From: Porphyromonadaceae bacterium
GTDB lineage: Bacteria; Bacteroidota; Bacteroidia; Bacteroidales; Paludibacteraceae
Direction: 5' to 3'
Assembly (NCBI GenBank): GCA_905372605.1
Contig: CAJPPQ010000051.1
Coordinates: 1 to 8,277, forward strand
Length of the DNA: 8,277 nucleotides
Shown here: positions 1 through 5,908 of the stretch, piece after piece
Position numbering within the stretch: position 1 is the first letter of the stretch
How the letters are laid out: the number at the start of each line of letters is the position of its first letter
The notes under the pieces: model-generated
The model's input: the letters and a program-made list of their open reading frames with translations, nothing else
What the model was told of the DNA's origin: nothing
Database searches by the model: none
Position numbers and translations under genes: made by a program

Positions 1-48
1 GTGATAAGTAAAATATGGGAAAAAATGGTTGCCCAACGATACCTTTGA
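1..48 (+). CDS. Possible 3' end of a convergent gene (partial)
   Basis: Reading frame 1 of the plus strand is open from the window edge to a TGA at 46-48 and would encode a 15-residue tail reading VISKIWEKMVAQRYL. The other two plus frames stop within the first 12 bases. A compact hairpin follows 7 bp after the stop (56-74), as would fit the end of a gene converging on the minus-strand cluster. Fifteen open codons is very weak evidence. The minus strand is also open across this stretch, without a good start codon. I cannot assign a product. Confidence 0.2.
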   Translation: MISKIWEKMVAQRYL

Positions 49-55
49 TATGATT

Positions 56-74
56 ATTGCACCCCGTGTGCAAT
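56..74. terminator. Short hairpin, possible terminator
   Basis: A perfect 7-bp inverted repeat, ATTGCAC / GTGCAAT, encloses a 5-base loop. On the plus strand it is followed by the moderately T-rich TGTTATATT, so it fits best as the end of a plus-strand transcript whose gene may stop at 46-48. On the minus strand no T-run follows, although it could still lie at the end of the minus cluster. There is no long U-tract, so the terminator reading is tentative. Confidence 0.3.
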
Positions 75-93
75 TGTTATATTGAAGAGATAA

Positions 94-137
94 AACATTT
101 TTATAGAATATATAACCTTATACAGAAATAAAATGTT
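94..137 (-). terminator. AT-rich inverted repeat downstream of the acyltransferase gene
   Basis: AACATTTT at 94-101 is a perfect 8-bp inverted copy of AAAATGTT at 130-137, with a 28-base AT-rich loop. Read on the minus strand it begins 27 bp after the stop codon of the acyltransferase gene and is followed by TTATCTCTT. That layout would suit a weak terminator for the minus-strand cluster. The stem has only one G-C pair and the loop is long, so stability is doubtful. Confidence 0.25.
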
Positions 138-164
138 GCGACAAGTTTATAAAACAATTACCAA

Positions 165-1178
165 CTATCTGCACCGTACAAACCTTTTCTCTACAAGATG
201 CCACGATGCGTATGCAAAAGGTATTGTTATAGCAATGCTTACAAAGATAAGTATTAGGCTTGTAGGATGAAAGAAAAAGACAATCATTTGTTGGATAGTG
301 AAAGCGTAAATATACAATCCATACGACAGGTCGCCGATTCTATCACCTATACTCTTGATGTAAGGCAGTGGATATAAGGCAAATGATATTACTGCAAAAG
401 GTATTATTATATAAAATACACTATCCAATACGCCGTAAACGGTAGCAATTGTAGCAATAGCCGAAACAGCAACAAATACAAGTGGGAAAAATCGACGAAA
501 TACAGATAAATTTAATGAGGAGCAGGCTACTCCCCCCCAAAAACATGCTCCGAGTTGCAGTAAATTATTTATACGTAGTCCAATATTAATCTGCAATATT
601 TCAGAAGGTAAACTTAATAAGGCAATAACGCAAAATACCCACACCGATACAGACAGTATCATTATATACAGTCGTTTATGACGTATTATAAATAGCGTAG
701 CCAGCAATATATACATTACAATCTCGTAGCGTATCGTCCAGAGCGAACCATTGATAGCACGCGGATATGGATTGTTCTCAAAAATACCTGTAATATGGTA
801 TTGATTTGCAAGAAACAGATTACGAGGTATATAAGTCCACACTTCCATATTTTTCAGGTATGGAAGATTGTTGTCGTAGACGATAGGCAATACAAGTAGA
901 GTGATACATAGCATAACAAATAAAGCAGGGACGATGCGCCTTACTCGTTTGATAAAATACTCTCGGACAGACAAACTACGACATAGGCTCTGAAAAACCA
1001 GATAACCGCTCACTACAAAGAACCCGGATACACCGATGTGTGATAGCATAGTCTGTCCGTTTGTAATTCGGTACAGAAAATCGCCCTCGGTATCTCCCGA
1101 TAGTACGTACGAATGCGATATTATAACGAAAGTAGCGAATATCAATCGTATGAAGTCGAAATTATTACTTCTATCCAT
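165..1178 (-). CDS. Family-3 membrane acyltransferase (OafA/OatA-like)
   Basis: Predicted integral membrane O-acyltransferase (337 aa) of the acyltransferase-3 family, which moves acyl groups, usually acetyl, from the cytoplasm onto sugars of surface polymers or cell wall. The N-terminus NNFDFIRLIFATFVIISHS carries the family's conserved Arg (R11) and putative catalytic His (H22) in the first helix. GFFVVSGYL at 52-60 and the RxxR-type site R78-V-R-R81 are typical, as is NGSLWTIRYE at 143-152. About ten hydrophobic helices fill the rest. It ends after the membrane domain, with no SGNH esterase domain of the kind found in OatA or full OafA. The ATG start gives the canonical family N-terminus. 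Only 10 bp separate it from the envC-like stop, so it is probably the last gene of that transcript. The acceptor is unknown: O-antigen, capsule, peptidoglycan or another glycan are all possible. Confidence 0.9.
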   Translation of the reverse strand: MDRSNNFDFIRLIFATFVIISHSYVLSGDTEGDFLYRITNGQTMLSHIGVSGFFVVSGYLVFQSLCRSLSVREYFIKRVRRIVPALFVMLCITLLVLPIVYDNNLPYLKNMEVWTYIPRNLFLANQYHITGIFENNPYPRAINGSLWTIRYEIVMYILLATLFIIRHKRLYIMILSVSVWVFCVIALLSLPSEILQINIGLRINNLLQLGACFWGGVACSSLNLSVFRRFFPLVFVAVSAIATIATVYGVLDSVFYIIIPFAVISFALYPLPYIKSIGDRIGDLSYGLYIYAFTIQQMIVFFFHPTSLILIFVSIAITIPFAYASWHLVEKRFVRCR

Positions 1179-1188
1179 CTCTTATATC

Positions 1189-2490
1189 TTAGTGTGAGAG
1201 CCAATTTTCAGGGTTCTCGTAAGATGCGCTTTCGTTGAGAATGTAGAAGTTGAGTTCGCTCTTGTTGTTTTTCTGAGCTATCTTGCCTATCTTTTGGCGT
1301 GCCTTTATTTTATCGCCTTTTTTCACGTAGAATAGAGATAGTTGTGCGTAAACGGTAGAGAATGAGCCATGAGTGATCCAGATGATATATCCCGAGCCGG
1401 GTTCGTACATCACCTCGAATACTGTGCCGTCGAATACGGCTCTGGCTTCAGCCCCGTCGGGCGTGATTATGTATATACCACTATTGTTCTCTATTGCATT
1501 AGTGGTCGGATTGGTCTGTCGCCCGAAATGACGGTATATACGTCCGCTCTCGACAGGCATAGGCAGATTACCTTTATTTTTCGAAAAGTTACCTGTAAGT
1601 ACCTGATCTTCCTTGTATTGTTTGTATTCTGTCTCTGTTATTATGGCATCCTTACTTTTGTTTGAACTCGCTGTCTTTGTGGTGTTTTTAGTGTTATTGC
1701 TTTTGGCAACCTGTTCTTTACGCTTTTTTTCTGCGGCAGCCTTACGAGCGACTTCGGCTTTTTTACGATTTTCTTCGGCTACTTTTTTACGTATGAGATT
1801 GTTGAGATTACTCTGCCGTTGCTGTTCTTCGCGTATGGTAGCGTTGTATTCCTGCTCCTTTTGATTGTAGGTTTTCAGCAGTTGGTTTTGTTGGTCTCGC
1901 TTCTGTGTGAGAGTCTTGTTTTGCTGCTCTTTTTCCGAAAGCGACTGCGACTTCTGGGCTATGTAAGTATTAAGTATCTGCTCTTTGTCTATTACCTCTT
2001 TTGTCAGTTTTTTTATTTCCAATACTTGTGTCTTTCGGTAGGTATACATCTCAATCAAATATCTTGTTCGGCGAATGGCTTGGCTGAAGTTTTGGGCTGA
2101 AAAAATGAATAGAGTAGGAGAGAACTGTTTTCTCAGAATGACGTTTCTCGAGATGGCAGTAGCATACTCTTTTTTAATTACTTCGAGTCGCTGTGTGAGT
2201 CCCGTCTTTTCGGTTTCCAATGATGCAATATCTCTATTAAGTCCGTCTATTTCAGAGTTTATCGAGAAGATTAGGTTGTTTATCTCTTTCATAGATTGAG
2301 ATAATAATTTTATCTCATTTTCAGTACCTTTACGAGATTTCTTGGTATCATCAAGCAATTTTTGTGTTGCCTCGAGCCTCTCTTGTGCTTTACGTTTCTG
2401 AGCTTCGAGTTCTTTGATCGATTGCGCATTTACCGATATTGTAAATACAAGTAAAGTCGATAAGGCTATAAAGGCTGTTTTTACTGACAT
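1189..2490 (-). CDS. EnvC-like murein hydrolase activator (degenerate LytM/M23 domain)
   Basis: Exported 433-aa protein with the EnvC layout: signal peptide at 1-22 (cleavage likely after VNA, mature start at Gln23), long coiled coil at about 24-255 rich in K, E and Q, a basic/Asn/Thr linker at about 255-285, and a C-terminal LytM (peptidase M23) domain at about 305-431. EnvC proteins activate periplasmic N-acetylmuramoyl-L-alanine amidases that split septal peptidoglycan during daughter-cell separation. The LytM domain here cannot be a working metallopeptidase. The HxGxD motif reads N336-S-G-I-Y340, the YAHL motif reads YAQL (381-384), and the HLHFE motif reads ELNFY (412-416), so the zinc ligands and catalytic His are gone. 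This matches an activator, not an enzyme. It lies 61 bp after the DUF4292 gene and 10 bp before the acyltransferase gene. The cognate amidase is not in the window. Confidence 0.9.
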   Translation of the reverse strand: MSVKTAFIALSTLLVFTISVNAQSIKELEAQKRKAQERLEATQKLLDDTKKSRKGTENEIKLLSQSMKEINNLIFSINSEIDGLNRDIASLETEKTGLTQRLEVIKKEYATAISRNVILRKQFSPTLFIFSAQNFSQAIRRTRYLIEMYTYRKTQVLEIKKLTKEVIDKEQILNTYIAQKSQSLSEKEQQNKTLTQKRDQQNQLLKTYNQKEQEYNATIREEQQRQSNLNNLIRKKVAEENRKKAEVARKAAAEKKRKEQVAKSNNTKNTTKTASSNKSKDAIITETEYKQYKEDQVLTGNFSKNKGNLPMPVESGRIYRHFGRQTNPTTNAIENNSGIYIITPDGAEARAVFDGTVFEVMYEPGSGYIIWITHGSFSTVYAQLSLFYVKKGDKIKARQKIGKIAQKNNKSELNFYILNESASYENPENWLSH

Positions 2491-2539
2491 TATTCTGTCT
2501 TGAAAAAGATATTTTGTTTATAGACAATGAAATAATACT

Positions 2540-2571
2540 AATGTTCTATGTTCAAATAATTTGCGAACATT
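2540..2571 (-). other. Hairpin with two alternative 3' arms at the end of the DUF4292 gene
   Basis: ATGTTC occurs twice in tandem on the plus strand (2541-2546 and 2548-2553), and both copies are inverted matches to GAACAT at 2565-2570. The outer match extends to 7 bp (2540-2546 with 2565-2571). On the minus-strand transcript the inner hairpin has an 11-base loop, and its 3' arm contains the TGA stop of the DUF4292 gene. No clean U-run follows, so a terminator is uncertain. It could instead affect mRNA stability between this gene and envC. Confidence 0.3.
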
Positions 2572-3364
2572 GTACTTTGGTGTACCTGCCGATATTGACA
2601 GTTCCTATTTCGAACGGTTTGTTTATTTCTATTTTCTTGATATTGATTTTTAGTCGGAAATTGTCTGTTGGTAGACTTGTCTTTGCCTCTATTACTGTGG
2701 GGAACGTTGTCTTATCTATTATCTTGAAATCGGCATAATCGACACGAATCAACTGCGACATATTTTGTACTACACTCATAGCCGTAAGTGTATAGCTTGG
2801 CGATATTTCCATAATGTGCTTATACATATTGGAGTCGGGTTTCGACGCAAGTATGAATTTATCTACCATCTGAGTAGATACGTACGAGGCTTCTATATTG
2901 TAGTTTGGGTCGATACTAAAGATATTGTTTGTCAGCAGAGATTCTATCATACCATACGATACTTCAGCCTTCAACATTTTAGATAGATATTGATACGAAT
3001 TGTCGCAGTATTGGCGGTTTAATTTATCGAAAATATAGAATCGTTCCGGAGTGAATTTGAGTCGAAACAGCTCTATACCCAACATTGGAAATATCGATAT
3101 ACTTATCTCTTTCCCCTTTATTATCTGCATTTTAGCCGATACATAGTAGCTTTTTGTGTCGTTGGTGTACTCTATGGCTGCATCCGATAGGTTCAGAAAC
3201 TGTATCTCCGTGTTTGCTCCACGATACTGACTTACAATATCTTTTACCGTCAGAGTCTGTGTTTTGGGTGTCGTTGTATGGTTAATCTTTGCTGCAGAAT
3301 ATTTCGGTCTACAGCCGACAAAAGATATTGTCAGCAAAAGTATTAATATATATGCTCTTTTCAT
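2552..3364 (-). CDS. DUF4292-family lipoprotein (LolA/LolB-like fold)
   Basis: A 270-aa lipoprotein of the DUF4292 family, typical of Bacteroidota. From the ATG at 3364 the protein begins MKRAYILILLLTISFVGC, a short lipoprotein signal with lipobox FVGC and lipidated Cys18. The following RPKYS is basic, with no acidic surface-export signal, which suggests it faces the periplasm. The core IFPMLGIELFRLKFTPERFYIFDK (91-114, shown here by its ends IFPMLGIE and FYIFDK) and the C-terminal FRLKINIKKIEINKPFE region are hallmarks of the family. As I recall, the family is grouped with LolA/LolB lipoprotein carriers, so a role in moving or inserting lipoproteins is possible but unproven. A longer reading from a TTG at 3394 adds ten residues, but they would precede a complete signal peptide and the TTG lies inside a predicted -7 promoter element, so I reject it. 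Pairing with an envC-like gene, as here, recurs in Bacteroidales as far as I remember. Confidence 0.85.
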   Translation of the reverse strand: MKRAYILILLLTISFVGCRPKYSAAKINHTTTPKTQTLTVKDIVSQYRGANTEIQFLNLSDAAIEYTNDTKSYYVSAKMQIIKGKEISISIFPMLGIELFRLKFTPERFYIFDKLNRQYCDNSYQYLSKMLKAEVSYGMIESLLTNNIFSIDPNYNIEASYVSTQMVDKFILASKPDSNMYKHIMEISPSYTLTAMSVVQNMSQLIRVDYADFKIIDKTTFPTVIEAKTSLPTDNFRLKINIKKIEINKPFEIGTVNIGRYTKVQCSQII

Positions 3365-3391
3365 AAATAGATGTGTATTGTTTATTTTTTG

Positions 3392-3399
3392 CAAAGTTA
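3392..3399 (-). promoter_or_regulatory. Candidate -7 promoter element before the DUF4292 gene
   Basis: On the minus strand the bases read TAACTTTG, a perfect match to the Bacteroides -7 consensus TAnnTTTG. It lies 27 bp upstream of the ATG at 3364, in the 54-bp gap after folC. No TTTG is present at the expected -33 position, so this is half a promoter at best. The same 11-base string, TGCAAAGTTAG on the plus strand, occurs in the full promoter at 8183-8193, which strengthens the case. Confidence 0.4.
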
Positions 3400-3418
3400 G
3401 TAATTAGTTTTCGTTATT

Positions 3419-4642
3419 TCATAATGCTTCGGCTACAATAAACGTACTACCACCGATATAAATGAAGTCGTCGGCAGATGCGTTTCTACGAGCGGCAGCT
3501 ATTGCCTTGCGTACAGTCTTGTATGTATTTCCGTTAAGTTGATGATTATGAGCCTCCCGAGCGAGAATGGTTTCGTCTAAAGCACGTGGTATGGAGGCTT
3601 TTGTAAAATAGTATGTAGCATCGTTAGGTAGAAGCGTATAGATATTATCGCGTTTCTTATCTGCAACCATACCAAATACGATATGTAAATGGTGGTAGTG
3701 TTGTTTTTTTAGTTGTTCCACTATGAGCGCTATTCCTGCTTCGTTGTGTCCCGTATCACAGATAATTGTTGGTCTGTCTCCAATTATTTGCCATCGCCCC
3801 ATAAGTCCTGTAAGTGTGGCGACGTGTGCAAAGCCCTCTGTAATACACTGCTGTTTGATATTTAGTCCCGCTTTTTGTAGTAGGTCGATAGCTGCAAGTG
3901 CGGTGCGTCGATTGTGGTATTGGTATATTCCTTGCAGTTGGCAGTCGGGCAGTGATTTATCTTTACAGTATTGGTCGGCAAATATTATTGGTGCCCCTAC
4001 GCTTTTGGCTTTTTCGATAAAGATATCTGCTACCTCGCTTTGAGTTTGCCCTATCACAACCGGAGTATCGGGTTTGATTATACCTGCTTTTTCGGTAGCT
4101 ATCTCTTGCATTGAGTTGCCAAGTAAGTCCGTATGGTCGAGGCTGATATTGGTGATAACCGATATTATGGGTGAGATAATATTGGTGCAGTCGAGCCTAC
4201 CGCCGAGCCCAACTTCTACGACGGCAATATCTACACTCTCTTCGGCAAAATAGTTGAATGCCATCGAAGTAGTAATCTCGAAAAACGATGGTTTTATCTC
4301 TTCTATGAGTTTTTTGTGCTTTTGTACGAATAGCGATACTCGCCGTTTGGGTATCTGCTTCCCATCGATACGGATACGCTCGCGGAAGTCTTTCAAATGT
4401 GGCGATGTATAAAGCCCCACCCGATAACCGGCCGATTGCAGTACAGCCGCCAAAAGATGCGAAGTAGACCCTTTACCGTTGGTGCCGCCGACGTGTATGG
4501 TTTTGAATTTTCGATGCGGAAATCCGAAGTATTTATCCAGAAACAGGGTGTTTTCCAAACCAGTTTTATATCCTTGCTTGCCTATCGTCTGAAACATAGG
4601 TGCAGTAGAGTACAAGAAATCAATAGCTTCGGAATATATCAT
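3419..4642 (-). CDS. folC: Bifunctional dihydrofolate synthase / folylpolyglutamate synthase
   Basis: Cytoplasmic ATP-dependent ligase that adds glutamate to dihydropteroate and then further glutamates to reduced folates, which keeps folates in the cell. At 407 aa it is slightly short for the family but complete. The N-terminal Mur-ligase-like domain shows GGTNGKGS (P-loop, 52-59), TSPHL (79-83), EVGLGGRLDCTN (143-154), LDHTD (169-172, a metal/ATP site) and EKAGIIK with Lys185 as the probable carbamylated lysine. YHNRRTALAA (242-251) and DTGHN (296-300) mark the join to, and start of, the C-terminal glutamate-binding domain. The start MIYSEAIDFLYS with SAPMFQ-like TAPMFQ nearby is the usual N-terminus, so the ATG at 4642 is secure. 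It follows rpe after 65 bp and precedes the DUF4292 gene by 54 bp. The neighbours share no folate chemistry, so the location appears to be simple co-transcription or adjacency. Confidence 0.97.
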   Translation of the reverse strand: MIYSEAIDFLYSTAPMFQTIGKQGYKTGLENTLFLDKYFGFPHRKFKTIHVGGTNGKGSTSHLLAAVLQSAGYRVGLYTSPHLKDFRERIRIDGKQIPKRRVSLFVQKHKKLIEEIKPSFFEITTSMAFNYFAEESVDIAVVEVGLGGRLDCTNIISPIISVITNISLDHTDLLGNSMQEIATEKAGIIKPDTPVVIGQTQSEVADIFIEKAKSVGAPIIFADQYCKDKSLPDCQLQGIYQYHNRRTALAAIDLLQKAGLNIKQQCITEGFAHVATLTGLMGRWQIIGDRPTIICDTGHNEAGIALIVEQLKKQHYHHLHIVFGMVADKKRDNIYTLLPNDATYYFTKASIPRALDETILAREAHNHQLNGNTYKTVRKAIAAARRNASADDFIYIGGSTFIVAEAL

Positions 4643-4707
4643 TTAATATAGATTAAGCGTATGGTAAATCTAAAAAACATTATTTATTTGTCAACCAAAT
4701 ATTTTAT

Positions 4708-5364
4708 TTATAGGTTTTTGAATGCCTCTATTGCTGCCGATATATCGGGAGCTCTAAAAACTGCGTTACCTGCTACGAGTACATCTGCTCCGGCACGGTA
4801 TATATTTGCCGCATTGTCGAGATTTACTCCTCCATCGACCTCTATAAGTGCCTTAGAACCTTTGCGTTCTATCATAGAACGTAGGCGGGCTACCTTAGAG
4901 TATGTATTTTCGATGAATTTCTGCCCGCCAAAGCCCGGATTTACAGACATTATCAATACCAAATCCACTTCGTTTACTATATCTTCGAGCAATTCTACCG
5001 GAGTATGCGGATTGAGAGTGACTCCTGCTTTCATACCTGCTTGTCGTATAGCCGTTATCGTACGATGAAGATGAGTACATGCCTCATAATGAACGTTCAT
5101 CATCATAGCTCCGATATTCTTACATTCTTGTATGAATTTGTTTGGCTCTACTATCATAAGGTGTACATCAAGAGGCTTTTTGCTTAGTCTTTTCACATAT
5201 TCGAGTACCGGAAAACCAAACGAAATATTCGGTACGAATACTCCATCCATTATATCGATATGCAACCAATCGGCTCTGCTACTGTTTATTATATCTATAT
5301 CACGAGCAAGATTGCCGAAGTCTGCACTCAATAGCGAGGGTGCAAGCATTTTGTTACCTGTCAT
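4708..5364 (-). CDS. rpe: Ribulose-phosphate 3-epimerase
   Basis: Pentose-phosphate pathway enzyme that interconverts D-ribulose 5-phosphate and D-xylulose 5-phosphate in the cytoplasm. It is a TIM barrel of 218 aa, normal length. Visible signatures are PSLLSADF (9-16), HIDIMDG (35-41) with metal ligand His35 and catalytic Asp37, DVHLM with His68, MSVNPGFGGQ (139-148, phosphate loop) and VDGGV (176-180) with the second catalytic Asp177. Two starts are possible. The ATG at 5364 gives MTGNKMLAPSL and overlaps the DUF4199 gene by 11 bp. The ATG at 5349 gives MLAPSL, leaves a 4-bp gap, and has an SD-like ACAGG seven bases upstream. I keep 5364 because homologues usually have several residues before PSLLSADF. 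Either way it is translationally close to the upstream gene. Confidence 0.97.
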   Translation of the reverse strand: MTGNKMLAPSLLSADFGNLARDIDIINSSRADWLHIDIMDGVFVPNISFGFPVLEYVKRLSKKPLDVHLMIVEPNKFIQECKNIGAMMMNVHYEACTHLHRTITAIRQAGMKAGVTLNPHTPVELLEDIVNEVDLVLIMSVNPGFGGQKFIENTYSKVARLRSMIERKGSKALIEVDGGVNLDNAANIYRAGADVLVAGNAVFRAPDISAAIEAFKNL

Positions 5365-5878
5365 TACTGTCGTATTTTTTATTTCTTACTATAAATGAGC
5401 CGATTATCGTAATGATGAAACCTATTATTAAGTTGCTCAGAAAACTGCTTGCAGTAAACATTTTTGGTGTGTATGCCGTATCTATTATCTGCTCCATTTC
5501 CGACTCGGATATTACAGACGAACTTAGCGTTTGTGTAAGGCGTTCCATCAATTGGCTCGATATTTCTTTCAAATTAATTAAAAAATCGGTATTAATCCAC
5601 TGTACATAGATGAATATGAATACACTGCATATAAGCGATGCTCCGACAAACATCAGTAAGAAATAGCGAAAAGCCTGCCAATAGGTGAATAAATCGTCGT
5701 TCACTCTGCGACGACAATCGATAGCAAAATATACCGCTACTATTGGGATAATTATTTTCAGTAGTACTACAAGAATGAGCATCAGCATATTACTCGATGT
5801 TCCAAATACAAAGTGCATTATAAACAATGCTCCTAAAACGGGAGCAAAGTATAGAGCGTGCCGATAGATATTATTCAT
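5354..5878 (-). CDS. DUF4199-family four-helix membrane protein, function unknown
   Basis: Small inner-membrane protein (174 aa) recognised as DUF4199, a family common in Bacteroidota whose function is not established. It has four hydrophobic helices at about 8-25, 30-53, 71-93 and 141-164. A basic stretch CRRR (55-58) follows helix 2, and the loop between helices 3 and 4 (about 94-140) is long and polar, with acidic SESEMEQ (124-130). The conserved segment around FTYWQAFRYF (64-73) before helix 3 is typical. There is no signal peptide beyond helix 1. It starts 30 bp after the surA-like gene, and its stop overlaps the annotated start of rpe, so expression is probably coupled to both. Position after two secretion chaperones hints at an envelope role, but that is only inference. 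Confidence 0.8.
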   Translation of the reverse strand: MNNIYRHALYFAPVLGALFIMHFVFGTSSNMLMLILVVLLKIIIPIVAVYFAIDCRRRVNDDLFTYWQAFRYFLLMFVGASLICSVFIFIYVQWINTDFLINLKEISSQLMERLTQTLSSSVISESEMEQIIDTAYTPKMFTASSFLSNLIIGFIITIIGSFIVRNKKYDSNDR

Positions 5879-5908
5879 ATTTCATTATTTATTTTATTGA
5901 TATACAAT

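Noticed and set aside
40..47. TACCTTTG on the plus strand, matching the -7 consensus
   Set aside because: No TTTG lies at the -33 position and no plus-strand gene follows; the next gene runs toward it on the opposite strand.
1369..2299. Several plus-strand frames of 74-98 codons opposite the EnvC-like gene
   Set aside because: They are antisense shadows of the Lys/Glu-rich coiled coil, whose complement reads as Phe/Leu-rich sequence that mimics membrane helices.
3365..3394. Ten-residue N-terminal extension of the DUF4292 protein from a TTG start
   Set aside because: The extension precedes a complete lipoprotein signal peptide, and the TTG lies within a predicted promoter element.
4649..4672. 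Inverted repeat TAGATT / AATCTA in the rpe-folC gap as a terminator
   Set aside because: The stem is only 6 bp and AT-rich, the loop is 12 bases, and no T-run follows on the minus strand.
4895..5080. A minus-strand 61-codon frame inside rpe
   Set aside because: It is an alternative frame of a securely identified enzyme. Its low-complexity Ser/Tyr/Arg translation shows no family resemblance.
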